Positions 32,256 to 40,185 of a stretch of DNA of 64,000 nt are shown piece after piece. Both the position numbers and the translations under genes were made by a program. Within the stretch, counting starts at the first letter, position 1, and each line of letters opens with the position of its first letter. The notes under the pieces are model-generated. The model saw only the letters and a list, made by a program, of their open reading frames with translations, was not told the DNA's origin and made no database searches. Location of the stretch: assembly GCF_042675745.1 (NCBI RefSeq), contig NZ_JBHTJM010000006.1, positions 186,001-250,000 of the forward strand, in the 5' to 3' direction. The stretch comes from Pseudofulvibacter geojedonensis (lineage in GTDB: Bacteria > Bacteroidota > Bacteroidia > Flavobacteriales > Flavobacteriaceae).

Positions 32256-33737
32256 ATGTATAAGATTACCCAATCTTTACTAGGTGCTACTTTATTCTTA
32301 TTAGCTTCTAGTAGTTTTGCACAAGTTGGAATAGGAACTACCACTCCAGTAGGTGCACTAGACATTAGCTCTTCAACAGGCGGACTAGTTCCTCCTAGAG
32401 TTCAATTAAACGATATTAATGACGCCACTACTGTAACCAATCAAGACACTGGTGGAGCACCAGTTGCCGGAACCTTTGTATGGAACAATGGTGCATCTGG
32501 AACTTCTCCTAACAACGTGGCAGCAGGATTGTATTACTGGGATGGCACCAGATGGGTAGCATTTGCAGGATCTCCAGGAGGTTTTGACTGGGCTTTAAAA
32601 GGAAACAGTGGAACCAATAATGGTACAGACTTTTTAGGTACTACAGATGCTGAACCTTTAGTTGTTAAAGTAAACAACATTGAAAGAATGAGAATGGGAA
32701 CTACAGAAACAGTAGTTAATGAAGATGCTCAAAATTATGACTTTAGAGTAGAAGGAACAGGTGAAACACACATGTTTTTTGTAGATTCTAATAACGACCA
32801 TGTTTTCATTAGACAAGCTTCTCCTTTCCCTACTGTAGATATGTTTACATCTTTTGCTGCTGCAAATGATTATGCAATTAACGGATATACTTCTGGTCAA
32901 GGAAATGCTGCCGTTTATGGTAGACACGAAACTGCTGCAACAACAGGAAACACCAACGTTGGTGGTGCTTTTGATGGTGGTGCTCATGGTTTCCCTATTA
33001 TAGCAGATTATACAATTGGAGTCTCTGCTGCTGGTAGTCAACTTGGAGGACTAATTAGTTCTAACAGTACTTCTGGAGATAGATGGGGACTTATATCAAG
33101 AAACGATAATGGTTCAGGTGCTATTGGATCTGAAGCTAGATTAGCAGGTATTTCTGATGTACCTAGGCCTCCGGCAGAAGGAGGAGGACCTACTAGTAAT
33201 GAGTTTTATGGTGGTTTTTTCAATGGAGGGCAAACAACGGGTGATTTTGCTTATGTTGGATTGAATTACAACGGAACTGATTATAAAATTACTGGAGGAG
33301 GTTCTGTATCTACTATAGTAAAAGACGCTAAAGGACATGAGCGTATTTTATTCTGTCCAGAAGCACCAGAGATTTTATTTGAAGATTACGGTGTTGCCAA
33401 ATTAACTAACGGTACTGCTACTGTAAAAATAGATCCAATATTTGCTCAAAATATCGTAGTAAACGAAAAACATCCTTTAAAAGTATTTATTCAATTAGAA
33501 GGTGATTGTAAAGGTGTTTATGTTACTAACAAATCTAAAAACAGTTTTACTGTAAAAGAGCTTAATGGTGGTAACTCTAACATTTCATTTTCATGGCATA
33601 TTGTAGCTAATAGAATTGATAATAAAGATGCCTCTGGGAAGGTAACTTCTAAGCACGAAGGTGTTCGTTTCCCATATGGTCCTAAAAAATTAGAACCATT
33701 AAAATACGGAAAAGCTAAAGTGAAAAACAGAAAATAA
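32256..33737 (+). CDS. Secreted fibre-like surface protein, tandem copy 2
   Basis: The 493-residue protein is the duplicate of the gene ending at 31986. A block of about 330 bp (32391-32720 against 30636-30965) is identical at the DNA level, and so is much of the last 400 bp, whereas the central shaft carries many silent and coding differences and a one-residue deletion. The signal peptide (SSFAQVGIGTTTP) and the C-terminal domain are the same as in copy 1. It is followed by its own terminator. The pattern fits a recent duplication with gene conversion of the ends or diversification of the exposed middle. Confidence 0.75.
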   Translation: MYKITQSLLGATLFLLASSSFAQVGIGTTTPVGALDISSSTGGLVPPRVQLNDINDATTVTNQDTGGAPVAGTFVWNNGASGTSPNNVAAGLYYWDGTRWVAFAGSPGGFDWALKGNSGTNNGTDFLGTTDAEPLVVKVNNIERMRMGTTETVVNEDAQNYDFRVEGTGETHMFFVDSNNDHVFIRQASPFPTVDMFTSFAAANDYAINGYTSGQGNAAVYGRHETAATTGNTNVGGAFDGGAHGFPIIADYTIGVSAAGSQLGGLISSNSTSGDRWGLISRNDNGSGAIGSEARLAGISDVPRPPAEGGGPTSNEFYGGFFNGGQTTGDFAYVGLNYNGTDYKITGGGSVSTIVKDAKGHERILFCPEAPEILFEDYGVAKLTNGTATVKIDPIFAQNIVVNEKHPLKVFIQLEGDCKGVYVTNKSKNSFTVKELNGGNSNISFSWHIVANRIDNKDASGKVTSKHEGVRFPYGPKKLEPLKYGKAKVKNRK

Positions 33738-33764
33738 TATTTTACTCCTATTAATAAAATTTAT

Positions 33765-33792
33765 AAAACGCCCAATTATGGGCGTTTTTTTT
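33765..33792 (+). terminator. Intrinsic terminator
   Basis: AAAACGCCC (33765-33773) pairs with GGGCGTTTT (33780-33788) over AATTAT, followed by a T run. Confidence 0.9.
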
Positions 33793-33927
33793 ATTTAAAA
33801 ACGCTTAAAAAGCATTTAGTATTAAAATAAAAACACCTTGTATAAAAAAAAACATTTTACATCTTAACAAAAGTAAATTCGCGAGATTAATTTTCACTTT
33901 AAGTGACTAATATTTAACCCGAATTTT

Positions 33928-35289
33928 ATGATACGTACACACACTCTTAAGTTAATAACAAGTGTTTTTATCTTTGCTTTTAACTCAGGTATTGCTCAAG
34001 TTGGAATTGGCACAACAACTCCTCATGCTAGTTCATCTTTAGAAATTAGCTCAACAAATAGCGGTTTATTAATACCACGAATATCAATACCTAATGTAAA
34101 TAATACGGGGTCTACTATTAATACTCCAGCAACTAGTTTACTTGTATACAATACAAATGCAGGTATTACTGGAGGGAGTGGTACTGGTTTTTATTACTGG
34201 GATGGTTCTGAATGGGTAAAATTAGAAACAAGACCAAGTTCAGACTGGACATTACTAGGTAATACAGGAACCAATGCAAATGTAAACTTTATTGGAACAA
34301 GAGACGCAAATGATTTTATTGCTCGTACAAATAATGTAGAGCGTATGAGAATTACAAGTGCCGGTAGAATTGGTATTGGAGAAAACAACCCAACTAACGC
34401 TACTTTAGAAGTTAACAACAACTTAATTGTAGGTAATACTTTTACTGGGGGAACTGCAACAGCGCAACCAGGAGGTATAACTGTAGAAGGACGTTCTATT
34501 GTTGGGGAAGATAATTTTTTCTACAATGTAGATAAGTTTGTAGTATATGGAAATACTACATGGATTCCTGGCCAAGTTACCAATGGAGATAATGGAAATG
34601 GTTTAATATACGCTATAAATGCATACACCTCAGGAGGTAGAGGCCTTTATGCTGAAGATAATGACGGAGGTACTGGATTAGAGATTTCTGTTAATGACAC
34701 TACAGCTACACCAACAGGAGCAACAGGTGTTAATGCCACCGAAAATTCTGGTATAGGTACCGCTATAATTGGAACAAGCGCTAATGCTACAGATAGAAGA
34801 GGTATCGGCGTTCAAGGTGTAGAAGGAACAAATACAGGATGGGCTGTTTTAGCTTCAGGAGACCTTAATGTAACTGGGGGTACTTTTAATATATCTGATA
34901 AAAAGTTAAAAAGAAATATTCAACCTATTAATGACGCTATAGCATTGGTTAACAAACTAAACCCGACTACTTACAGCATGAAATGGGATGATAATCGTTA
35001 TAAAAATGCAGGTTTCTCAAAAACAAAACAAATAGGTTTTATTGCTCAAGAAGTAGAAACTGTATTACCGTACATTATCAAAGAATCTAAAATACCTTTA
35101 AACAATCATAATTATTCTAAAGAAGACATCCAGAAAAACCCTAAGCTTGCTAACATTAAAAAAGAATACGAAGAAATAAAAAGCATTAACTATATCCAGT
35201 TAATTCCTTTACTTACTCAAGCTATTAAAGAATTAAGTACAGCTAACAAAGAATTAGAAGCTAGAATAACACAATTAGAGCAAAAATAA
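33928..35289 (+). CDS. Secreted fibre protein with S74 intramolecular chaperone domain
   Basis: The 453-residue product has a signal peptide ending GIAQ, the shared opening QVGIGTTTPHASSSLEI, a beta-rich shaft, and a C-terminal peptidase S74 domain (about 325-435): SDKKLKRNIQPIND, then KQIGFIAQEVETVLP, with a final coiled coil (ELSTANKELEARITQLEQ). S74 domains trimerise fibre proteins and then cleave themselves off, as in phage endosialidase tailspikes. The catalytic Ser-Lys pair corresponds to SDKKLKRNI. Unlike the three upstream genes it has this chaperone instead of the shared C-terminal domain. Likely a trimeric surface fibre. Confidence 0.85.
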   Translation: MIRTHTLKLITSVFIFAFNSGIAQVGIGTTTPHASSSLEISSTNSGLLIPRISIPNVNNTGSTINTPATSLLVYNTNAGITGGSGTGFYYWDGSEWVKLETRPSSDWTLLGNTGTNANVNFIGTRDANDFIARTNNVERMRITSAGRIGIGENNPTNATLEVNNNLIVGNTFTGGTATAQPGGITVEGRSIVGEDNFFYNVDKFVVYGNTTWIPGQVTNGDNGNGLIYAINAYTSGGRGLYAEDNDGGTGLEISVNDTTATPTGATGVNATENSGIGTAIIGTSANATDRRGIGVQGVEGTNTGWAVLASGDLNVTGGTFNISDKKLKRNIQPINDAIALVNKLNPTTYSMKWDDNRYKNAGFSKTKQIGFIAQEVETVLPYIIKESKIPLNNHNYSKEDIQKNPKLANIKKEYEEIKSINYIQLIPLLTQAIKELSTANKELEARITQLEQK

Positions 35290-35308
35290 ATACATTTTTT
35301 AATTTATT

Positions 35309-35638
35309 CTATTTAAGCAAATATTTCAAAAACGCCCATTTAGGGCGTTTTTTTATATACTCCAAATTAATTTCATTACTATACGCTTCTTTTTCAAAAG
35401 AAACATTAAAGTAAGCCTTTCTCCTATTTCCATATTGTATCAACCTAATTAAAAATTCTATACCATACCACAAATAAAAAAATACGATTAGTAATTCTAT
35501 CTGTTGCTTTAAATGGATTTGTTCATGATTTAAGAAAATTTCATCTTTTTTTTGCTCCTTATGTTTTAAAAAAACAAAAGGATATAATGTAATTCCTAAA
35601 AATCCTTTAGGTATAATATGTCTTAGTACTAAAATCAT
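35309..35638 (-). CDS. Small membrane protein with HExxH motif
   Basis: From the ATG at 35638 the product has 109 residues, beginning MILVLRHIIPKGFLGITLYPF. It contains NHEQIHLKQQ, an HExxH zinc-metallopeptidase-like motif, then a hydrophobic helix (LLIVFFYLWYGIEFLI) and a basic C terminus with FEKEAYSNE. This is a short, widespread Flavobacteria family resembling a fragment of M56/M48-type membrane peptidases; activity is not shown. A start at 35710 would overlap the divergent DUF5522 gene and is rejected. Its last codons coincide with the terminator of the convergent fibre gene. Confidence 0.7.
   Translation of the reverse strand: MILVLRHIIPKGFLGITLYPFVFLKHKEQKKDEIFLNHEQIHLKQQIELLIVFFYLWYGIEFLIRLIQYGNRRKAYFNVSFEKEAYSNEINLEYIKKRPKWAFLKYLLK
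35328..35354. terminator. Terminator lying inside the end of the opposite gene
   Basis: AAAAACGCCC (35328-35337) pairs with GGGCGTTTTT (35343-35352) over five bases with a T run after it. It ends the fibre gene on the plus strand while also encoding the C-terminal RPKWAF of the minus-strand small membrane protein. Confidence 0.85.
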
Positions 35639-35674
35639 ATACACCAAGTTACAATAATCAATCCAAAAATATAC

Positions 35675-35682
35675 TATCTTTG
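35675..35682 (+). promoter_or_regulatory. -7 element giving an almost leaderless DUF5522 transcript
   Basis: TATCTTTG is a perfect -7 box that ends only five bases before the ATG at 35688. With the usual start 5-7 bases downstream, the transcript would start at or next to the start codon. No good -33 TTG is seen. Confidence 0.55.
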
Positions 35683-35687
35683 CTCTA

Positions 35688-35858
35688 ATGCTTAAAAAAA
35701 GAATTCCCATAGAAGAAGGAGATTATTATTTAACTCCAGAAGGTTATAAATGTTTTACAGAACAATACCATTTAAAAAGAGGTTATTGTTGCGAAAGCGG
35801 ATGTAGACACTGCCCTTATGGATTCAATAAAAAAACAAACACTACTAAAAAGAAGTAA
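35688..35858 (+). CDS. DUF5522 cysteine-rich small protein
   Basis: A 56-codon frame encodes MLKKRIPIEEGDYYLTPEGY, then KCFTEQYHLKRGYCCESGCRH and CPYGFNKK. The cysteines (one at 22, then CC, GC and HCPYGF) and the wording match the DUF5522 family, a short probable metal-binding protein often encoded near other small Flavobacteria genes. It is divergent from the HExxH membrane protein. Function is unknown; the clustered cysteines suggest zinc or iron-sulfur binding. The gene is shorter than usual gene-calling limits. Confidence 0.85.
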   Translation: MLKKRIPIEEGDYYLTPEGYKCFTEQYHLKRGYCCESGCRHCPYGFNKKTNTTKKK

Positions 35859-35950
35859 TGGATCGTCTTACGCTTACATACAAAATTGCTATTTATAGCA
35901 AGTATCATAGGGTAGATATCCGCTATCCTTAGTTTTTATTTGTTTTATTT

Positions 35951-35997
35951 CATACATCAAGTATGAATATTAACTACAATCCCGACAGTTATCGGGA
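35951..35997. repeat. Two small inverted repeats upstream of hutU
   Basis: CATAC-ATCAA-GTATG (35951-35965) and TCCCGA-CAGT-TATCGGGA, with its stem at 35980-35997, lie in the 229-bp gap before hutU. The second is of a kind scattered between Bacteroidota genes. No leader peptide or riboswitch was found in this gap. Confidence 0.55.
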
Positions 35998-36087
35998 CTT
36001 TATTTGTTTGGTTCTCACATCTCGATTTCTATCGATATGACAACTCGAACCAGCTCAAAATAAAACATTAATTTTTAAACAAAAACA

Positions 36088-38100
36088 ATGGAAACTACAA
36101 CTGCTTTAAGCTTTAAACAACAAATAAAACAAGGAATTCCTACTGAATTACCAGCACCAAAAAAATATGATACTAGTATCAATCACGCACCTAAGCGTAA
36201 AGAAATATTAACAGGCGAAGAAAAGAAACTCGCTATAGAAAATGCATTGCGTTATTTTGAACCGCAACATCATGAAGTATTAGCCAAAGAGTTTTTGCAA
36301 GAATTGAATGATTACGGTCGTATTTACATGTATCGATTCCGTCCAGATTACGAAATGAAGGCTAGACCTGTAAATGAATATCCTGGTAAATCTGAGCAAG
36401 CTAAAGCAATCATGTTAATGATTCAGAACAACTTAGATTATGCCGTTGCTCAACACCCACATGAATTAATTACTTATGGAGGAAATGGTGGAGTATTTTC
36501 TAACTGGGCTCAATATCTATTAACTATGAAATACTTATCGGAAATGACCGATAAGCAAACTTTAGTAATGTATTCTGGTCATCCAATGGGGTTATTTCCT
36601 TCTCACAAAGATGCTCCAAGAGTTGTAGTTACTAACGGAATGATGATTCCTAATTATTCTCAACCAGACGATTGGGAGAAATTCAATGCTTTAGGAGTTA
36701 CTCAATACGGACAAATGACAGCTGGTAGTTATATGTACATTGGCCCTCAAGGAATTGTACATGGAACTACTATCACAGTTTTAAACGGATTTAGAAAAAT
36801 TGGTAAAGAACCTAAAGGAAACTTATTTGTTACTTCTGGATTAGGAGGTATGTCTGGTGCGCAACCAAAAGCAGGTAACATTGCGGGATGTGTAACAGTT
36901 TGTGCAGAAGTAAATCCAAAAATTACTCAAGTACGTTTAGACCAAGGTTGGATAGATGAAAAAATTACCGACTTAGATAAACTAGCAGAAAGAGTTAAAG
37001 AGGCTAAAGCTGCTAAAGAAACTGTTTCTATTGCTTACTTAGGTAATGTAGTTGAAGTATGGGAAAAATTTGATCAAGAAAACATTCAAATAGATTTAGG
37101 ATCAGATCAAACTTCTTTACACAATCCATGGGCAGGAGGATATTATCCGGTAGATCAATCATTTGAAGAATCGAATGAAATGATGGCTAACAACCCTGAA
37201 TTATTTAAAGAAAAAGTTCAAGAAACTTTACGTCGTCATGCAAAAGCTATTAACAAACATACCGAAAAAGGAACTTATTTCTTCGACTACGGAAATGCTT
37301 TCTTATTAGAAGCCTCTCGTGCTGGTGCAGATGTAATGAATCCTACTCCTACTCTAGGTAGAGAATTCAAGTATCCTAGTTACGTTCAAGATATTATGGG
37401 GCCTATGTGTTTCGATTATGGTTTTGGTCCGTTTAGATGGGTTTGTGCTTCTGGAAAGCCTGAAGATTTAGCTAAAACAGATGCTATTGCGTGTAGAGTT
37501 TTAGAAAAAATAATGAAAGAATCTCCAAAAGAGATTCAGCAACAAATGGCTGATAATATTCAGTGGATTAAAGGAGCTCAAGAAAACAAACTAGTAGTTG
37601 GATCTCAAGCACGTATATTATATGCTGATGCAGAAGGGAGAATGAAAATTGCTAAAGCATTTAATAAAGCAATTAAAAAAGGAATAATTGGTCCGGTAGT
37701 ACTAGGAAGAGATCACCACGATGTATCTGGAACCGATTCACCATATAGAGAAACTTCTAATATTTATGATGGTTCTCGTTTTACAGCTGATATGGCTATA
37801 CACAATGTTATTGGAGACAGTTTTAGAGGTGCTACTTGGGTATCTATCCATAACGGTGGTGGCGTTGGCTGGGGAGAAGTTATAAATGGCGGATTTGGTA
37901 TGGTTCTTGATGGTAGTAAAGATGCTGGAAGACGCTTAAAATCAATGCTTTTCTGGGATGTTAACAACGGTATTTCTCGTAGGAGCTGGGCAAGAAACGA
38001 AGAAGCAATGTTTGCCATTAAAAGAGCTATGGAAACCGAAAAGAAATTAAAAGTTACTGTTCCAAATTTAGTTGACAAAAAGTTGCTTTCAGAATTATAG
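36088..38100 (+). CDS. hutU: Urocanate hydratase
   Basis: The 670-residue enzyme is a long-form urocanase: GGNGGVFSNWAQY, the NAD-binding TSGLGGMSGAQPKAGN, the region FGPFRWVCASGKP with the catalytic Cys area, and DHHDVSGTDSPYRET near residues 548-562. It hydrates urocanate to imidazolonepropionate in histidine degradation using tightly bound NAD. The other hut genes (hutH, hutI, hutG) are not in the window, so the pathway is dispersed or lies elsewhere. The DUF4136 gene follows after 21 bp and may be co-transcribed. Confidence 0.96.
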   Translation: METTTALSFKQQIKQGIPTELPAPKKYDTSINHAPKRKEILTGEEKKLAIENALRYFEPQHHEVLAKEFLQELNDYGRIYMYRFRPDYEMKARPVNEYPGKSEQAKAIMLMIQNNLDYAVAQHPHELITYGGNGGVFSNWAQYLLTMKYLSEMTDKQTLVMYSGHPMGLFPSHKDAPRVVVTNGMMIPNYSQPDDWEKFNALGVTQYGQMTAGSYMYIGPQGIVHGTTITVLNGFRKIGKEPKGNLFVTSGLGGMSGAQPKAGNIAGCVTVCAEVNPKITQVRLDQGWIDEKITDLDKLAERVKEAKAAKETVSIAYLGNVVEVWEKFDQENIQIDLGSDQTSLHNPWAGGYYPVDQSFEESNEMMANNPELFKEKVQETLRRHAKAINKHTEKGTYFFDYGNAFLLEASRAGADVMNPTPTLGREFKYPSYVQDIMGPMCFDYGFGPFRWVCASGKPEDLAKTDAIACRVLEKIMKESPKEIQQQMADNIQWIKGAQENKLVVGSQARILYADAEGRMKIAKAFNKAIKKGIIGPVVLGRDHHDVSGTDSPYRETSNIYDGSRFTADMAIHNVIGDSFRGATWVSIHNGGGVGWGEVINGGFGMVLDGSKDAGRRLKSMLFWDVNNGISRRSWARNEEAMFAIKRAMETEKKLKVTVPNLVDKKLLSEL

Positions 38101-38121
38101 GTTTAATTAAAAAGCAATGAT

Positions 38122-38643
38122 ATGATGAAAATTAACAAACTACTAGGTTTACTAACTTTGTTTGTATTGGTTTCTTGTGCATCTGTACGAGTTAGCTCCG
38201 ATTACGACACAGAAAAAGATTTTAACAATTACAAAACTTTTGCCTTTTACAAAACAGGCATCGACAAAGTTGAAATTTCTGATTTAGACAAAAAAAGAAT
38301 TCTACGAAGTATTGACCGAGTAATGCAGGAAAAAGGATTTACTAAATCTGAAACTCCAGATGTATTGGTTAATATTTTTACCAAAACAGAGAAACAAGTA
38401 AATGTTCATAACAATAATTGGGGTTACGGTTGGGGACCATGGTATGGAGGACCTACCAACGTTTCTACCTCTACCAATGGTGTTTTATACATCGATTTAA
38501 TTAACGCCAAAGACAAACAACTTATTTGGCAAGGAAGAGGTGAAGGATATTTAACTCATAACATTGACAAAAAGGATGAACGCGTACACGAGTTTGTTTC
38601 AAGAATTCTTTCTCAATATCCTCCCGGATCAAATAAGAAATAA
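38122..38643 (+). CDS. DUF4136 lipoprotein
   Basis: The 173-residue product has a lipoprotein signal (LLGLLTLFVLVSCASVRV, lipidated Cys near residue 19) and the DUF4136 pattern: DYDTEKDFNNYKTFAF at the start of the mature chain, PDVLVNIF in the middle, and DLINAKDKQLIWQGRGEG before the conserved C-terminal helix. DUF4136 proteins are outer-membrane lipoproteins of unknown function, common in Bacteroidota and Proteobacteria. A glycine/tryptophan-rich loop (NNWGYGWGPWYGG) is typical. It is followed by a strong terminator. Confidence 0.9.
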   Translation: MMKINKLLGLLTLFVLVSCASVRVSSDYDTEKDFNNYKTFAFYKTGIDKVEISDLDKKRILRSIDRVMQEKGFTKSETPDVLVNIFTKTEKQVNVHNNNWGYGWGPWYGGPTNVSTSTNGVLYIDLINAKDKQLIWQGRGEGYLTHNIDKKDERVHEFVSRILSQYPPGSNKK

Positions 38644-38662
38644 TTAAATAAATGGTTATAGT

Positions 38663-38697
38663 AAAACTCGGAACATTTTGTTCCGAGTTTTCTTTTT
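38663..38697 (+). terminator. Intrinsic terminator
   Basis: AAAACTCGGAAC (38663-38674) pairs with GTTCCGAGTTTT (38680-38691) over five bases, followed by C and a T run. It insulates the peptide and two-component locus downstream from hutU. Confidence 0.92.
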
Positions 38698-38780
38698 CCG
38701 TTCATTTCTAAAAAACACCACTTATTATAACTCTTTATTTTTTACATAGATTATTTTTTAATTTATTGTAAACCAAAAAA

Positions 38781-38810
38781 ACCGTTTGCATAAGTTTTAA
38801 AACCGTTCGT
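38781..38810 (+). promoter_or_regulatory. LytTR-type direct repeat (candidate binding site of the adjacent regulator)
   Basis: ACCGTTTGC (38781-38789) and ACCGTTCGT (38802-38810) are direct repeats with a 12-bp spacer, 21 bp centre to centre, that is, two DNA turns. The second is a perfect and the first an eight-of-nine match to the known LytTR/AgrA consensus (W M M GTT N R K). They lie about 33 bp before the -7 box TATCTTTA at 38844-38851, so roughly -77 to -48, the usual place for an activator. The LytTR gene is encoded 1.4 kb downstream. Confidence 0.72.
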
Positions 38811-38843
38811 CATATTTCTAAAAAGTAACACTTAAGTAGAACG

Positions 38844-38851
38844 TATCTTTA
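38844..38851 (+). promoter_or_regulatory. -7 element of the peptide gene
   Basis: TATCTTTA matches seven of eight positions of TAnnTTTG, 25 bp before the ATG. No TTG is seen at -33, which fits a promoter that depends on an activator bound at the upstream direct repeats. Confidence 0.5.
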
Positions 38852-38876
38852 CAGTATCAAACTAAAACCCACAGTT

Positions 38877-38942
38877 ATGATCACTTTTATAATAAAATTC
38901 TTGGGAGCTATAATTGAATTTATCACTCAATTATTCATCTAA
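38877..38942 (+). CDS. 21-residue amphipathic peptide, possible signal or effector
   Basis: The frame ATG 38877 to TAA 38942 encodes MITFIIKFLGAIIEFITQLFI. If helical, Thr3, Lys7, Gly10, Glu14, Thr17 and Gln18 fall on one narrow polar face and all other residues are hydrophobic, as in phenol-soluble-modulin-like or pore-forming peptides. No signal peptide or double-glycine leader is present. It has its own promoter with LytTR repeats upstream, a hairpin just after it, and lies 170 bp before a LytS-type kinase gene. It may be a secreted signal, a membrane-active effector or a type I toxin-like peptide. No homologue was recognised; existence as a protein is inferred from position and composition. 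Confidence 0.55.
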   Translation: MITFIIKFLGAIIEFITQLFI

Positions 38943-38956
38943 TCAAAAAACAAAAT

Positions 38957-39008
38957 AGGTAATACTTAAACAGGAAGACATTGGGGTGTCATCTATTAAG
39001 TATTACCT
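38957..39008 (+). other. Long hairpin between the peptide gene and the kinase gene
   Basis: AGGTAATACTTAA (38957-38969) pairs perfectly over 13 bp with TTAAGTATTACCT (38996-39008). The 26-base loop contains a small inner stem GACA/TGTC (38977-38990). No T run follows, so rather than a simple terminator it may protect the short upstream mRNA or partly stop read-through into the kinase gene. The rest of 38644-39111 holds the terminator, repeats, promoter and peptide already listed. Confidence 0.75.
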
Positions 39009-39111
39009 TATCTCTAAAAAAGAGAACAAAAACAAACTAACTAAATTCTTTTTACTTAAAAAGATGCTCTATATTTAGCTAGCTGAAAAAACAGCTTTTT
39101 AAAAACCTAAT

Positions 39112-40185
39112 ATGAAACTCACAACTAATAAATTTTATCTAAGCTTTTCTTTAATAGGCTGGATATTATTGTTCTTTACCACACTAACATTACATAAAAT
39201 TTTCTTAGTAGACAATCCTAGCCCTGAAAGGATTAAATATGTAATATGTGAAGGTATAACTTGTGGAGTAGTTGCTTATTTATTATCTATTTTATTAGCT
39301 TATGTAATTGATAATTATATAGACTTAAATAAAATTGCCAAAAGAGATATTTATATCGTAGCAATAGGTTTTATAATCATTCAACTATTATATTCTTTAA
39401 TTATTTGGCCCGTTCTAGATTGGGTAGATTTTTTTGAAGGTAGTCAAGATGCTATAAGCGGAAAAAAAATGCCCTTTGAATATAAGCTATACATTAATGC
39501 TCCATACTTTGCTACACTGTTTTTTATTTGGCTTTTTGTTTCTTTAACTATCAAAATATATCATCAATTAAAAAGAGTTCAACTTAAACAAGTTAGTCTC
39601 GAGGCCAACTTAAAAGAATCTCAATTAAACACTTTAAAAGGGCAAATTAATCCGCACTTTATGTTCAACAGTTTAAACAATATTCGAGGATTAATTTTAG
39701 AAGACACTAAAAAGTCGAGAGAAATGATTACCCGCTTGTCTGAAATGTTACGATATTCACTTACCAAAAACGAGATAAATGCTATAGCTTTAGAAGACGA
39801 ACTAGAAATGGTAGATAACTACATTGCTATTTCTAAAATACAAATGGAGGACCGTTTACAATTTGATAAAAAAATAGAAGTAAATCCGTATGGTATTAAA
39901 ATCCCTCCTATGATTATTCAAATGTTAGTAGAAAACGCTGCTAAGCATGGTATTGCTAACCTTAAAAACGGAGGTGTGATTAGCCTAAATATAAAACAAG
40001 AACAAAAGAATCTTTTTATTGAAGTAAATAATTCTGGTAAGTTATCTATAGATAGCAATTCTACTCAGCTAGGTTTAAAAAACATCAAACAACGATTAGA
40101 GTTATTGTATAAAGGTAGTGCTCATTTTAGCTTGGCAGAAAAGAATAATCAGGTAGTTGCAACCATACAAATTCCTATTGTGTAA
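39112..40185 (+). CDS. LytS/YesM-type membrane sensor histidine kinase
   Basis: The 357-residue protein has four predicted membrane helices in its first 150 residues (for example LSFSLIGWILLFFTTLTL and APYFATLFFIWLFVSLTI) and short loops, then a short coiled linker, the His_kinase domain with the phospho-acceptor in QINPHFMFNSLNNIRGL (about 180-196) and an ATPase domain with LVENAAKHG. This is the class that pairs with LytTR regulators. No periplasmic sensor domain is present, so the signal is likely sensed in the membrane. The stop overlaps the start of the regulator gene by one base. Confidence 0.93.
   Translation: MKLTTNKFYLSFSLIGWILLFFTTLTLHKIFLVDNPSPERIKYVICEGITCGVVAYLLSILLAYVIDNYIDLNKIAKRDIYIVAIGFIIIQLLYSLIIWPVLDWVDFFEGSQDAISGKKMPFEYKLYINAPYFATLFFIWLFVSLTIKIYHQLKRVQLKQVSLEANLKESQLNTLKGQINPHFMFNSLNNIRGLILEDTKKSREMITRLSEMLRYSLTKNEINAIALEDELEMVDNYIAISKIQMEDRLQFDKKIEVNPYGIKIPPMIIQMLVENAAKHGIANLKNGGVISLNIKQEQKNLFIEVNNSGKLSIDSNSTQLGLKNIKQRLELLYKGSAHFSLAEKNNQVVATIQIPIV

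Noticed and set aside
32658..33338. Minus-strand open frames inside the fibre gene copy 2
   Set aside because: They are serine/threonine- and isoleucine-rich antisense reflections of the Gly/Asn/Asp-rich fibre sequence with no start signals.
35639..35710. Upstream start for the HExxH membrane protein
   Set aside because: It would overlap the divergent DUF5522 start and its -7 box; the ATG at 35638 is better placed.
35980..35997. Attenuator or terminator before hutU
   Set aside because: The hairpin resembles the phe attenuator stem but no leader peptide, alternative pairing or strong T run accompanies it; treated as a dispersed repeat.
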